Part shown: in pieces, positions 1 through 11,895 of the stretch | How positions within the stretch are numbered: the stretch's first letter is position 1 | Layout: the number at the start of each line of letters is the position of its first letter | Origin: Capitulum mitella | Taxonomy: Eukaryota > Arthropoda > Thecostraca > Pollicipedomorpha > Pollicipedidae | Assembly (NCBI GenBank): GCA_030062745.1 | Contig: CP099840.1 | Coordinates: 620,001 to 684,000 of the forward strand | Length of the DNA stretch: 64,000 bases | Reading direction: 5' to 3' | Program-made: the position numbers and the translations under genes | Notes under the pieces: model-generated | The model's database searches: none | What the model was told of the DNA's origin: nothing | Seen by the model: the letters and a program-made list of their open reading frames with translations, nothing else

Positions 1-977
1 GTAAATTATATGTGTATATAAAAGGCCAGTATGGGCCCAATTCTGTTTATTCAACACCTTGGGCGCAATGTACAGTTTTCGTGAAGCTGATGATTGCACC
101 TAACCCTTAACGTTCGTTAAAGTTCCACTCATGCTCGTGGGGTTTCTTTAAGTGCAGGCGGGGAGCCTGACTATAGAAATCACGCTGCGGCACTTGGTAA
201 GACCGCGTTCGAAGCTCAATAAGCAATATAAATCGGAATATTCTCGCCGGATCCCACTCGTATTAAAGAGATGGACGCTTGCGTGGCATGTATGCTTGGA
301 CGTATGCACTGTTCAGTTTCCCTGGGTGTATGCGTAATCCACGCCATGGGTGGTCTTGGTTGGTGCACCTCATCTGAAGCGTGTGCGCATAATTAAACGC
401 TATCTCAACTCTCAGCGCCATCTATCTCCCCACTCTGGCTTACTCAAGGACGATACTGGAGCGGAAGCGCGTTAGTGATAACTAGGAAACAAGTGCAAAA
501 ATTTTAATTGATCGCTAATCTCTCGGAAATTGCAAAGTACGGTGCCTCCCCATTCTCGAAAACCTGAAAGTTTCCTGCTGCCAAGCGGCACAGCCAGAAT
601 TTTGTTAAGAGGGAGGGGGAGGGGACCGGAGCTTAGCGTGAACTGAAATTGCACGAAAGATGCCTGCTGGGAAGACGATGTGCGATGTTTTTCCACACAA
701 AATGCGGGCCTAAGGGGGTCGGGCCCTCCGGGCCCGTTCGGCCGTGCCGGTGCTGCTACCTCAACATGGAACCGCCCTTGGCCTCCAGGCGGTCATTGAA
801 CCTTGCCACGCTCGATCGACGCTTGATATCCAGGGTCACACCCAGCCTGGCTGTCGAGGATTTCAGGTTATCGATGGAGGCGGTGTTGACGCCTCTCGTT
901 CATCATCAGACAGCAGGCTCGAAAAATACATGTATTGCGTCATGCCCGAGCCCATCACAGCCACGTCTCCTGCCGGA
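1..977. other. No gene recognised; region 3' of USE1
   Basis: Short open frames here show no recognisable protein. On the minus strand, downstream of the USE1 stop, there is an ATTAAA hexamer at about 503-508 and an AATAAA at 46-51. Either could be the USE1 polyadenylation signal, but neither has other support. Confidence 0.3.
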
Positions 978-1165
978 CTAGCTGTCATCACAGAGAGGCA
1001 GGAGCCAGCCGAGCCCGCTGCACAGCAGACCGGCCTCGGAGCCCGTCTCGGGACCGGTTGGGGCTGAGGCCGGGCTCACCGCCGGCGCCGGAGACGGCGG
1101 CGGCGGCGGCGGCGGCGGCACCGAGAGCACCTTCTTCCCGAACAGGCGCATAAACATCACCATGC
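978..1165 (-). CDS. USE1: USE1 last exon with Pro-rich C-terminal extension
   Basis: The exon starts after a CTGTTGCAG acceptor and completes the anchor (MVMFMRLFGKK), which is about where the family usually ends. The frame then runs on through VLSV, eight prolines encoded by a CCG microsatellite (about 1090-1121 on the plus strand), and a Ser/Pro/Gly-rich tail to a TAG at 978-980. A good donor (GTGAGC, minus strand, 1079-1074) sits inside the tail, so the true C-terminus may lie in another exon. Confidence 0.65.
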
Positions 1166-4100
1166 CTGCAACAGAGCCAAGACTGCGTGAGCCACCAGTT
1201 GTCGACGGGGGTGTCAGGAGGGCACTCCGAAGTCCCAAATAACGTTCATATCGGCCGACAATTAGGCCAATGGCCGCTAAACGCCCCGCGCTGACACCAC
1301 TGAAAGGTGTCGTCGAGGCCTACTGCACTCTGCAAATGAAAAACGAAATCTGCAAACAGAGCCAACTAAACCAAAAGCAGACAATTATGCTTTTTCAATG
1401 ACTGCGGAACAAGCACCCAGTGCCGAAACAGTGGGCAAGAGGAATGTGACGCCACATCAGGTTTCACATCCTTGATGCCTGACTGCCGTGAGACATGCAT
1501 GACGGACTAGCTGTTATAAGCATATCGTGACTTCGTCCTGTCAGAAGACGTATGCACGACACGGATGGAGTCATAAGAGTACAAGCAGAGACTCCTAAGA
1601 ACGCATACTTAAAACGTTCAATAGAGAAAACCATGTTTCCGCCCGGGTTCGAACCGGGGACCTTCCGCGTGTGAAGCGGACGTGATAACCACTACACTAC
1701 GGAAACGATATTGACCACGGCCACCAGGAGCAGAAAAGACGCCACGGGATGAACGTACTCTTTCGCAAGCCACATCGGCTGTACGTTAACGCTAACGCCT
1801 GTTAAATACGTTAGTTAGTGTCTTTTCCGAATGTCGCACATCCATACTCCTGCCTGTCCTTTCACGGCTCGTTTTCAACAAGAGAACTAGAAACTTCAGC
1901 CCACCCATCTGAAAATTAAAACCTGGACATTAGCAAATCCCTCACAGAGAAAACAGAAGTGTTCTTTTGCCTTGACAGGAACACCAATGAAGGTTGTGCT
2001 GCATACCCCACCCAACATTCCCTGCAAAACTCCGTTGATGGGTGCAAAGTCAAAATGCACAAAGAATTGTTATCTTACCCAGACATCTACCACAGGACCC
2101 TTATGGTACATGCAGACAGATAGTAAGGACATTCTCAAGAATATTGCCCCAGCCCATACCAAAATGATGCTGTCTGATGCAGACTGACCCCAATTGAGTA
2201 CAGACAACTCACACCCCTGACAGCAGATGCAGACAGCTGGGGACGTACCCATGAACGTGACGCAGACGACGGCCAGCATCATCCAGAGCCAGCAGCGGCA
2301 GGCGCGCGCGCTGAACTCTGCCAACCGCTGAGACTCCACCTGCAGCCGGCCAGTGCTCTTCTCCGTCAGCGCAGTGCTGCGCTCTAGCGTCTGAAAACAG
2401 AACTAAGGCTCAGAATCGGGCTGCCAGATGGACAACGAAAATATCGTGAACTAGTTTGATGACTGAAATCGCTTCCGTTAGCCCTTTGCAAACGTTCACA
2501 AAACGGCAACATACAATTCAAACAAAGCCCTTCGTGACCAAAAACAATGCAGAAAGAAGAAGGAGCACTGACACCACATAACTGCAATGGTATTATGTGG
2601 AAGGATTATGAAACATGCAGCCCTTGTCCTCTTTGCCAGGATGGAAGCACGATTTCCTCCCCATCTACCTCTTTATCCTTGGATATGACGTTTTTTGCAA
2701 TGAGCGACTGCTCCTTGAGGTTCCTGGTCAGCGCCAGCATCTCCTCAGCTGCCTTCTCCTGCATCTGGTGGTGCCGCTTCATCACGATTTCGAAGTCGTC
2801 CTCGACAGAGCCTGCCGCTTGCGCCGAGGAGTCTGAGGACACAGAACGAGCGCAACGTCCGAGACACGAAGACCAAGGCCTTCTCCCCTGACCCACCTAG
2901 GGAACGATCTGCACCAAGCCATCGCAGCAAAAATACCAGCTGTCGAAAAAAGCTAATGATAGTGGGTCTGTCAGGCACCTGAACTCAGGCCCCCTAACCT
3001 TAAACGGTGATAAGACCAAGAACCCAGCATACCTGGTGGAGCGGTCCACCTGAACCTGACCCTGCCTCCCCGAAGCAGCCAATGGCCTGACCCTGATCCC
3101 GGTTCTGAGGAAGCCACTGGTCTGATCCTGCCTTCCCTGAGGTAGCAGCTGATCCGCTGCTAACCCCGGCTCCCCTGAGGCCGCAGCTGACCTGACCCTG
3201 ATCTCAGCCATGCTGAGGCTGCAGCTGACCTGAGGCGGCCGGGCCCAGCAGCTGGGCGCGCGCCTCGGTCTGCTGGCGGCCGCTGCGCCGATGCCGCAGC
3301 TCGGCCAGCACGTCGCCGCCGTGGCCGGAGACGGTGATGACCGGCGACGAGAGCGGGCCCGCGGCCGGCCGAGCCAGCGGCTCTGACGGCGCCGCGCACG
3401 TCTGCCGGCCACGAGCCACGTCAGAGGAGGCAGACACCACGTATGTCCGCAAACGTCACCTCCGAGCAGGAGGCGTAACCACGGTCGGTCGGCACGTCAG
3501 TCACGGAACAGTCACGTAACAGTCGGCAGAAACCACGCCAGAGCCGGCAGACAAACCGTCAGACGGCAACTGTTACTTGTAACATGAAGCGCTTGATTTC
3601 GCAGACACACACCCTTCAACCCGGACACATGCAGCACAAACTGAGAGCCTGCGCGGTTTCACAATACTGCTACTGGAGTAAGGAAGAGAAAACGGGAGGT
3701 TCTTCAAGCAGGCGCGGAGCACAACAAAGGGAACCTAGTCCTTACTGCCTGAAAAAATAGTACTCACAACGGGGTCCGGAGGAAGAAAACTTTGCAAATG
3801 TTCAATCCGCCTTTTGAATTCATTCAATTTCTCGATGCTGGGAGCGCTGAAAGAAGAGCAAAATGCGGTGACAAAAATTATATCGTTAAAAATTTACCCT
3901 TGCCTGTATAGGGGTTCCTGCACGCCCACGACCCCCGCTCCTGGCCATTTCCGTACCGTCCGTCCTAGAGTCGCAGAGAAAAACATCGTGTTGCGCATGA
4001 CGAGATCTCGCGCATGGTACCTCGTTTTAAGGTCTCAAGAAAACGGGCGACCTTCCAGGTCGGGTCAAAGGCAAAAAACTGCCAGAAAGTGACACTTCTT

Positions 4101-6841
4101 AGACTTTAACCAAACGTGAACCTGAATTAACCAACACGATTGCCGAATAACATCTAAGTCATCTCAAGTCATCCCAGGTCATCTTAGGTCATTTAGACTA
4201 TTTTAAGCCAGTGACCTAGAGTGAACTAGGATTTTCTAAAAATGGTGACTTGACATGTCAAAGCGTTTTTCGACTTGATATCCAACACAAAAAAAACTAA
4301 TTTTGGGCATGTCGTGGCATTGCAGGCTCATCGCCCATAATACCAGCAGTGAGCATAAGTTCGGTAATCAGGGATGCACCGGACATCCATTACGACCGGA
4401 TATCTGGCCCGATACTAGAGATTATCCGGTATTCGGTATCCGGTCGGATATTGTTGGATATCTGGCCTCCCGGTATACGATCAAGAAATTGTCCTAATAT
4501 CTGCCAACAAAACAGTTCCAGAACAAATGTGTCTAGTTCTATTAGACTGTCGATGTAACTGGCAGTTCCAAGGTCTGCCTGGGGCACCACTTTTCCTTCT
4601 TAGTTTGGGAGGGTTGAGACATACTTTGCAAGAGTGGGACTCAAGCTCGAAGCTGTGAACCAATAGCCATCATGTGTTTAGCAGTCCATTTTGTGGTGCA
4701 TTATCTTTCTATTTTTCAGACATTTATCTTTCTCAAATCCTCTGATAAAAATGCATTAACGGACAATATACTTCAAGAGGCATACCTTAGTGTTCGTACA
4801 GCATGCTCATCAAGCCAGGTAGTCTAGTTCTACCAAGGCGCTACAATGGCATACTGCGTATTCTGGGGCCTCTACCATGGTTCTAATCTCTGTGGGGGCT
4901 GAGGGGGCCTGTCCCAAATGGTGTTCCAGAAACGGCGATTTGTCCCCTAATTTTTTGAGTATCAAACAGATCCACTGGCGACACAGTTTCCTGAACTCTG
5001 AATACCAACAAAGGAACTTCAACCGTAGGTTATCATGTAACGACCGAAAAAGGTGATTTTTACCCCCCCCCAAAAAAAATCTGAACCGTGGTTCCAACCA
5101 AGCTTTTGAATGCAGTGAGAGATGATGAGCTCTGGTTTGACTGATGTTTTTTTCTGTTGTGACACATTTTTTTGAACTTTGAAATCCAATAAAGAAATTT
5201 AAACCGTACGTTATCATGCAAAGACCAAAAAGTGATTTTTGCCCCTCTCCCCCATCTATTCTTGGTGGGCTACAGCCAGCTTGTCCCCCCAAATTTCTAA
5301 ACCGTGGTTACACCTATGCCTTTGAATGCAGTAAGAGACGGTGAGCTCCGCTTTGGTTGTTGTGTTCTTTATTTATTTATTTTCATACGGAAAACTATGG
5401 AAACCTCACCATACGCGTAGGTACTAGGGTGAATGATTCACACTGTTAACATTTCATTTAATATTTTTCAGTTTTTCAGGCCCTTCCTTTTTCTATTTAG
5501 ACTTTTTCGTAACATTTTTCAGTATCCGGATCAGGTCAATCAAACAAACCTTTAGGACGTTATCCTCAGAAATCCTTAAGGGGGGGAGCTGCATTACCCC
5601 CTCATACGACCGAGGCTTATGACATGAATGGTCTGAATCACATGTCCTGAGCAATATTACAAAGCCACTTGAGGTTTTGTTGAGCTGCGTATCAGATTAA
5701 CGTTGAGGTCAAACCGTTAAATTTGGTTTTGTTCAGGTTTGGCACGTTTATTTGTGCTTCCAGTTACTCGTACCGACATTCTGTCGCACGAGAATGTGGT
5801 TTGGTCTCCAAATGGTGGGGTTTTACATCGACAATCTGAATTCGTAGGGACAAAAGAAATGTAATTTCCATGTTGACACTTTAGGATACTGCCCCGGGTA
5901 CCAGAATTGCACGTCAAGACACCGTAACTCAAGAGATCACTGTGAATTACATTCAAACAAATAGTCAGAAATTTGCCATTCACTGCATGCGTTCTTTTTT
6001 ACGTCTAAAAAATCCCACACACAAATTTAACATCCACTGTGCTTCCAGCAACGCTGCTGACAAAAAATAACCACTCATTCACCTAGCCCACTTGCACTGA
6101 CAAAAAACGCTGGAGCAAGTCTCACCTGGGGCTAGCCTTCAAGGTATCATACTGGCTCTGCAGCGCTTTGACGTACTGGAAACAAAGGTGATTTTATCAC
6201 CATGGGGAACCAAAGAAAACAACACTAGGAACACGTACCGACGCTCCACATAATTCATGAGCTGCAAATTACAGTACTATTTCAAGAGACCAGTACTCTT
6301 GAAGTCTGGTTTACGACAATGATTTTCCGGCGATGTACGCTATACATAAAGAAAAATGCGTGGCAGGTTGCAAGCCAGTGTCACACATTGCCACGGGGAT
6401 ATACTACGCTCAAAGTCTTACAACTGCCGTATTATCGTGGATATAAATATCGCTGTGCGACGTGGTTCAGAATTCATTGTAACCATTGGTCATCCCGGCA
6501 TTTGCTTCCTCCTCCCCCTTGTGGTTCAGCTGCTCTCAAGTTGGTTAAATTCAGACCTGGACAGAGAAGTTCCAGAGAGTGGAAATAGATCGCCAGCCGC
6601 GGGAACAACCTGCCACAGTGAACAAAGACTTGACATCTTTTGCAAATAAAAAGAAAAGGTCGAGACACCAGAGAACATCACATAAGACTTTGACGTAAAG
6701 GTGGCCTAACCACGTCCGCAATCCCGCAATCGTGCTGACCTGTTCGTATCGCCAATTGCTGTCCCATTCGTCAGCTGCGGCCATCTTCTCGCACTGCACC
6801 AGAAGCCGCGATATATTCACCTCCATCCTGGACCCTGCCAT
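978..6841 (-). CDS. USE1: Vesicle transport protein USE1 (ER Q-SNARE), 7 coding exons
   Basis: USE1 is a tail-anchored SNARE of the ER that works with syntaxin-18, Sec20 and Sec22 in Golgi-to-ER retrograde fusion. Joined coding exons on the minus strand are 6841-6740, 6175-6126, 3846-3768, 3401-3230, 2832-2669, 2390-2249 and 1165-978. All have GT-AG borders and matching phases, and together give 897 nt (298 aa). The N-terminus MAGSRMEVNISRLLVQCEKM matches the family start. The fifth and sixth exons hold the SNARE helix (HHQMQEKAAEEMLALTRNLK, then LQVESQRLAEFSARACRC) and a transmembrane segment (WLWMMLAVVCVTFM, continuing MVMFMRLFGKK). Human USE1 is about 259 aa. The excess here is mostly a Pro-rich C-terminal tail that may be an artefact of reading through a splice donor. 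The start is fixed by homology. Confidence 0.9.
1627..1630 (-). terminator. RNA polymerase III T-run terminator
   Basis: A TTTT run on the minus strand begins four bases past the tRNA 3' end, the usual Pol III stop. A working terminator here would limit interference with the host USE1 transcript. Confidence 0.7.
1634..1706 (-). tRNA. tRNA-Val(CAC): tRNA-Val, anticodon CAC
   Basis: On the minus strand GTTTCCG (1706-1700) pairs perfectly with CGGAAAC to form a 7-bp acceptor stem, with A as discriminator. The D arm has the typical TAGTGTAGTGGTTAT box A. The anticodon arm is TCCGC-TTCACAC-GCGGA, giving anticodon CAC. The T arm is CCCGG-TTCGAAC-CCGGG. It closely resembles metazoan tRNA-Val(CAC) and lies inside the last USE1 intron on the same strand. 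No intron is present in the tRNA. Confidence 0.97.
2249..2832 (-). CDS. USE1: USE1 SNARE-helix and membrane-anchor exons (5 and 6)
   Basis: Exon 5 (2832-2669) encodes the start of the SNARE coiled coil, ending VISKDKE before a GTAGAT donor. Exon 6 (2390-2249) continues the heptads and enters the hydrophobic anchor, ending in phase 1 before GTACGT. These two exons carry the strongest family resemblance and identify the gene. Confidence 0.92.
3000..3229 (-). repeat. Splice-donor-derived degenerate tandem repeat, USE1 intron 4
   Basis: USE1 exon 4 ends GCCGCCTCAG followed by the donor GTCAGCTG. The next 200 bases of intron (reading the minus strand) repeat this junction imperfectly about four or five times, for example gtcagctgcagcctcag and ggtcagctgcggcctcag. 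Copies furthest from the exon are the most diverged. Confidence 0.7.
4385..4485. repeat. Short direct repeats of a CCGGATAT-like word
   Basis: The words ccggatat, ccggtattc, ccggtcggatat and ggatatctggcc recur within 100 bases of USE1 intron 2. A similar short array of aggtcatct-like words lies at 4150-4200. They look like decayed simple tandem repeats. Confidence 0.5.
4988..5345. repeat. Two diverged tandem copies of a ~180-bp unit in USE1 intron 2
   Basis: The segment around 4990-5150 (gaactctgaa ... accgtaggttatcatg ... tttgaatgcagtgagag) is repeated with many differences at about 5172-5345 (gaactttgaaa ... accgtacgttatcatg ... tttgaatgcagtaagag). No coding content or terminal repeats are visible. 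It could be a remnant of a dispersed element or a local duplication. Confidence 0.6.
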
Positions 6842-8574
6842 CTTGGACGCTTCTCACAAAACAAAACAAACCCTGGGTGTTGAACGCGACGTACAAAATC
6901 TGAAATGAGCAAACAATGGTTAAAATATGCATGCGCGAAAATAGAACACGAAAACAAAGGGCATGATGTAAATCCACATGTCTTCTTCGCTCAAAACAAA
7001 TTTCACGCACATACGCCATGAGAAATACTACAACACAGGACCACATCCAATGCCAAAAACCATCCCCGTTAAAAAACACCAAAATTTAGCACCAGTTCCC
7101 ACGCAGCAGGTTTAAGAAACGAACACAAAACGGTCGGGTTTCGGGAAATGCCAATAACTCATTCCATATCATGTCTGAAGCCCAAAAGGCAAAACAGGGC
7201 TTCGTGACGAACACATGAGTAACTGAGGCTTCATCACGGTGCTGATCAGGGCAATGTTACTGATGACCACATTGCACGGTACGAGCTAAGTGACAGGCAA
7301 GAAACAGTAATATTCAATAGAGCACAGTAAAAAAAAAATTCCTGCAGGGGCCAAAAAGAACAATCCTGGTTGCAGCTAAGATAGAGCTGGTCTGAATGCG
7401 ACCAATGAGACGGTTTGTGCGCTGAAAACACGGCAGCGGTGTGACAGAGTGAGGTCCCTCCGGATGCAGGTTCATGCAGTCGACCTACAGCACAGCTGAG
7501 CGGGCTGGCCGATGTCTGTGGGGAGGGAGGGGGGTCTGAGCGCAGTGGCCAGCCGCCCCACACCTCCCCTCCGTCCGGCCCACTGACACGGCCAGAGAAC
7601 ACTTCCCTCGTGCACACCCACATCACTGCTGTCGGTCAATCGGTGTCGACCGGCGCGACCAACGACAACGACGTCCAGTCCCACTCCACGTAGGAGAATG
7701 CAGTCAAGACTCTAAACTACGTGAGCCGGACCAGAGGAGGTTGTTTCAGTTGCGCACGATTCTACTACACCTTCAGGACCGTCCGGAAACTCACTCCAGG
7801 TCCACATCAAGTACGGCCGCATCCTGCAGCGCGAGTCTGGCTCCGGAGCGACCACGTCGAGCCGGCGGCAAACGCACCTCGCCAGCACTCCTCCGACCAC
7901 CACTGACATCCTCCAGCCCTCTTGGCCGTCTTCCGGCATCACTGCCGTCCCTCGTCCACCGCCACCGGCCCTCGACCATCGCTGCCCTGGTCCAGTCTTG
8001 TCACTGTCGTTGGATCACCAACGCCGTTCTCCGTTTCTCATCATTATACTTTGACCACAATCGCCCTTCTCCAGCCTTAGTCACTGTCTGTCGACCACCA
8101 ACGCCGTACTCCATTCCTCGTTTATGTCCTACGACCAGTCTCTCCATCCTCTAGCCACGCTATCTGTCCTGTCCTCGCCGTTCCCCAGTTCTCCTCAACA
8201 TCTTCCGGTCATCATCCTCCAGCCCTACTCACCGTTCTCCTCAACGTCCTCGTGTCGTTACAGGCTGCCGATCACCGTCTTCCGGTGCTCTCCACCGCGT
8301 CCCACCCGTTCTCACCGTCCTACATCCCCAACACAGTCTCCGACCAGCTTTTCATCATCTGGACGTCCTATTCGTCTTCTTGCTCTCTTCACTGTCTTCA
8401 AGCCATACTCATAGGCCTCCCGCCCCCCTCACCATCACCGGTCCCGACTACCGTCCTCCGACCCTCCCCAGCGTCCTCCGGACCCCTCACCGTCCTCTTC
8501 GCCTCCGGGCCCTCCTCACCGTTCTCCCGTCCTCCTCCTGCGCTCCTGCCGTCCTGCGGGCGCCCCGTCGGCGG
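6842..8574. other. No gene recognised upstream of USE1; pyrimidine-rich degenerate repeat at 7880-8560
   Basis: The stretch 6842-7800 has only short frames with no family resemblance and should contain the USE1 promoter and 5' UTR. From about 7880 to 8560 the plus strand is C/T-rich, with recurring words such as cctccagccc, ctcaccgtcctc and ccgtcttccgg. This suggests an old, heavily mutated tandem repeat. Open frames there are compositional. Confidence 0.45.
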
Positions 8575-8877
8575 TCACTGCAGCGCGCAGACGCGGGAGC
8601 CGGTCGAGTCGACGCTGGACGCGGCCGACGCCTCGGAGGGCGTGCGCGTCACCAGCACGCCGGCGTTACCGTACGGCGCGTGCAGCACGCGGCGCCGGTA
8701 CGCGCCGAACGAGAAGTAGTTGGCGCGCCGCTCCTCCTCCCGCCAGCGCCGCTCGGCTAGGAAGACGCGCAGCGCCGCGTCCGCGTAGCGCGCGAGGCCG
8801 GCCGAATCCGCCGAGTCGACCGAGTCCGTCGAGTCGGAGGACGAGCCGCCCGAGTCGGTGGAGCTGGCGTCGGCCAT
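8575..8877 (-). CDS. Hypothetical small protein, 100 aa (uncertain)
   Basis: An ATG at 8877 opens a 100-codon frame ending TGA at 8575-8577. The protein begins MADASSTDSGGSSSDSTDSV (acidic, Ser/Asp-rich). It then has a basic, aromatic middle that could be helical (AALRVFLAERRWREEERR, then ANYFSFGAYRRRV) and a Ser-rich end. I do not recognise a family. A plausible 3' splice site (TTCCCCCTGCAG) lies about 75 bases upstream and the frame is open back to it, so this may be the last exon of a longer gene. The start codon context is weak. High GC makes chance open frames likely, hence the modest confidence. Confidence 0.4.
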   Translation of the reverse strand: MADASSTDSGGSSSDSTDSVDSADSAGLARYADAALRVFLAERRWREEERRANYFSFGAYRRRVLHAPYGNAGVLVTRTPSEASAASSVDSTGSRVCALQ

Positions 8878-8959
8878 CGACGGGCCATGCTGGTGAGCCG
8901 GCCGCGGACGGTCTCGCAAAGGGCGGAGACGGAGCCGGGGATCAGGACAGCCTGCAGGG

Positions 8960-9690
8960 GGAACCACCGTCCACAGTAAACAGGTGGAGGAATGCCAGGA
9001 ACTACCCCGATGGTCAGGGTCAGGTCATGAAAGGAACTGTTAACCCGAAAAAACATGTAGTGGGTAAATGGAGTTTGTATATTTAGACACTGCTCATAAC
9101 TATACAATAAGCGCCGTATGACCACGAAGTCGGTGCGCCCCTCAACTTCAATACCCATTCAATCACAACATTACAAAAAGTCCCCACGAAACATTAGCAG
9201 TGAACACGGGCACAAGACACGAGGTATCTTCCTAGCTACAAGCATTGCTTCATTGGTGCACTGCATAAAGGCATCTTGCAAACTGCCAAAGTTAGTTAGT
9301 TGCCATATCTGCAAACCATATTCTGCCCGCTCTGCAAGCACACACACCACCAGCCAGGGTGGCTCCAGTCATGGCATGCAGACACTGGAGAGTTGAGAGG
9401 GTACATCGACACCCCTGCTTTTCAAACATTTTGACATTACATCTGTAGAAATGACTAGAAACGGTTCAAAATCCTATTAAGTCCCAAAACAATCTTCAAG
9501 ACCCTCATTTCTGGCACCAAAACATTTGGAATGACCTGTGGTCACTTATCAAGAAGGGACCTTAAAATCTGAAAGGGTCCCTAGGAACTGTAAAAAGGCA
9601 CCTTTTTGTTTTGTTAAGGAAATTAGCATAAATTGATGCTTCCCTCAAAAACACTCATGTCAAACTTTGCCTGATCTTGGAGAATTTGGG
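8960..9690. other. No gene recognised
   Basis: AT-richer sequence with only short frames and no recognised protein, RNA or repeat structure. It marks the change from GC-rich DNA to the repeat-filled, AT-richer block that runs to about 13600. Confidence 0.4.
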
Positions 9691-9699
9691 GGAGGCCCA

Positions 9700-10700
9700 A
9701 CCATATTTTCAACCCCAGGCCCACTGATGCTAAGCTACCAAAGGGTTACACAGAGATATGAAACAGGCAATTTGATCTGCCACTGAGCATGCTAAGATGC
9801 CAAAGGCTCACCCTGAGCTACCCAAGACTCATCCTAAGCCATCTCAGGCACACTATGAACTGTCAAGGCCACCAGAGGAAGACCCCAAACTCGCATGTGG
9901 GCATTCGGAGCTATTGTAAGGGTGTCCTCAGCCACAAGATGATTTTCTTTACCTGCCAGAGGGGCCCTGTCAACTGCCTGAGGACAGCTACAGACGTCAT
10001 GATGTCATGCACGTCATGCCAGAAGGGCATGCTGAGCTGCAAAATGCATGCCCTGAGAAGTGAGAGGGGTGCTTTGATGTTCTGTAGGATGTTCTAAGCT
10101 GCCAGGAGCACACTCTAAGTTGCTAGAGGTCTGTCCTTAGTTGTCTTAAGGGAACTATGAGTTCACAAAGCAGCATGTTTACAGGGGCAATACAACTTTA
10201 CAGGGGCACCTAAGCTTCAAAAATGGCACATGTTGGCTTTGGGGCAATATGACATGCCAGGGGGTGCCAGAAGCTGCCTGGGAGCATCTTGAATTACCAG
10301 AGCAACATTCTAAGCAACCAAAGGAGTACTTTGCAATGTGACAGGGGGACTTAAATCTGCTGAGCTATGCCATCCTTCTGCACAGCCCAAAGTTGGCCAT
10401 ATCTACCTCTGGGGCACCCAAAACTTCTAATGACAGTCTGAACTGCCAACATGGCAACTGGGGGAAGAGCAAAGTTCCTACAGTACTTTGAGGTGGAGTA
10501 AGGGCATCTTGTATTCCCTGAGGGGCATATCAACCTGCTGAAGGAGCATCTTAGCTGTTTGAAGGAACCTCGACTTCTGCAAGAGGGGCACTTTTAGGTG
10601 CCCGGGCATTCCATATACCTGAGAAGCAGCCTAGCTTGTTAGAAAAATATACATCATAGCCTGTCTGAAGGGCACCCTGAACTGACACTATACTGACTTT
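9700..10700. repeat. Old degenerate tandem array, ~30-40 bp period
   Basis: About 1 kb is built from loose variants of a unit containing ctgagctgcc followed by agaggggca-like sequence. Examples are ctgagctaccc, ctgagctgcaaaatgc, ctaagctgccagg, gaagctgcctggg and gagctatgcc. Spacing is irregular and identity low, so this is an ageing satellite or minisatellite. Confidence 0.6.
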
Positions 10701-10984
10701 TCCTTCACGCTCTCTGATGATGCAAGAAATAAAAACGCTAGAAAACAACTCAGATGGGCTAGGAAGCACCTGGATCTCCAGTTTTTCATATCAAAAATGC
10801 CCTGGCTCACACTCTCCATATGACTAGGGGACTCCACCACTGGTTTACATGTTGTGCCATGTGACACAACAAAGATCCACTGTAAATGATGTTGGAAAAA
10901 TTGCCCCATTCACCAAAAACTTTTGCATAGGGGACATACTTCTGCTCTTTGATTGGCACTTTTTCCAAAAGGGCCATTGGGCAC

Positions 10985-11190
10985 AGACCATGGATGTAGC
11001 CACATCCCAGACATTGGGGGAAGGGAGAAATCAGAATGTGGAAGATGAATCTGACCCAAAATCTTACTTTTTTCAACACAATGCTTCACAAAATGTTTAC
11101 TTTCTGACCACATTTGGCAGGGACAAAGGCCCATTTTGCCAACATTGGAGGAGACACATCCCCAGCCTCCTGGTCATTATACCCATGGCA
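10985..11190. repeat. Diverged dispersed repeat, copy A
   Basis: This segment (tgtagccacatcccagac ... tgacccaaaatcttac ... aaaggcccattttgcc ... cccagcctcc) matches 11896-12093 in the same order and orientation with many substitutions. No coding potential or terminal repeats are seen, so its class is unknown. Confidence 0.65.
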
Positions 11191-11895
11191 CAGGCAGAGG
11201 GTCACTCAGTAAAATGCCCACTACTCAGTGTGTTACAAAAGCCCTACTGTTCCCTGGCCTCATGGCTCTCCTGCAGCAACTCTCAATCAATGACCTGGCA
11301 GATGAAAGGAGACCTTCCTGTTCCTTCTGGATGTAAAGGCAAATCTGTCTGAAAGCTGATCTAGAAGCAAATATTACCAACCCAGGCCCACATAATCCAG
11401 TTACCTTTTGGTCTACCATGACCACTCCAGCTCAACTCCTAACACTTGAATTATGTACTATCTAAACATTCAGGGCTATGCTTGAACAGAGCTATGATTC
11501 CCAAAACTTCATGTGCTTAGTAACCACAGTGATTGTTTGTTTTATCTAGTCCTGTTTTCCATTTTGGAGCTCCATCATCTGCACTCTTAATCCCAGTGAA
11601 ATACCATGATGCTCACCATCAGTCTGATATCTACAGGTCCATGGCCACATACATTTTCTAATAAGAAATGAAAATATGTCCTGCATGTTGCTGTGGTCAA
11701 GCTGCTTGATAGCATGGAAAAACAATACTGTTTCAGTCTGCATGTGTTTTAAGTTATTATGGTTCTCTTCTTTGTTAAACAACAAAGACAATCTTTCAAA
11801 ATACACAAAAAACACAATTAGCAGATGTTTTGACTATGTGGTTCTGGCAACCAAAAATTATCCTAGCAGCTATACAGTAAATTTCTGACAAGCAT

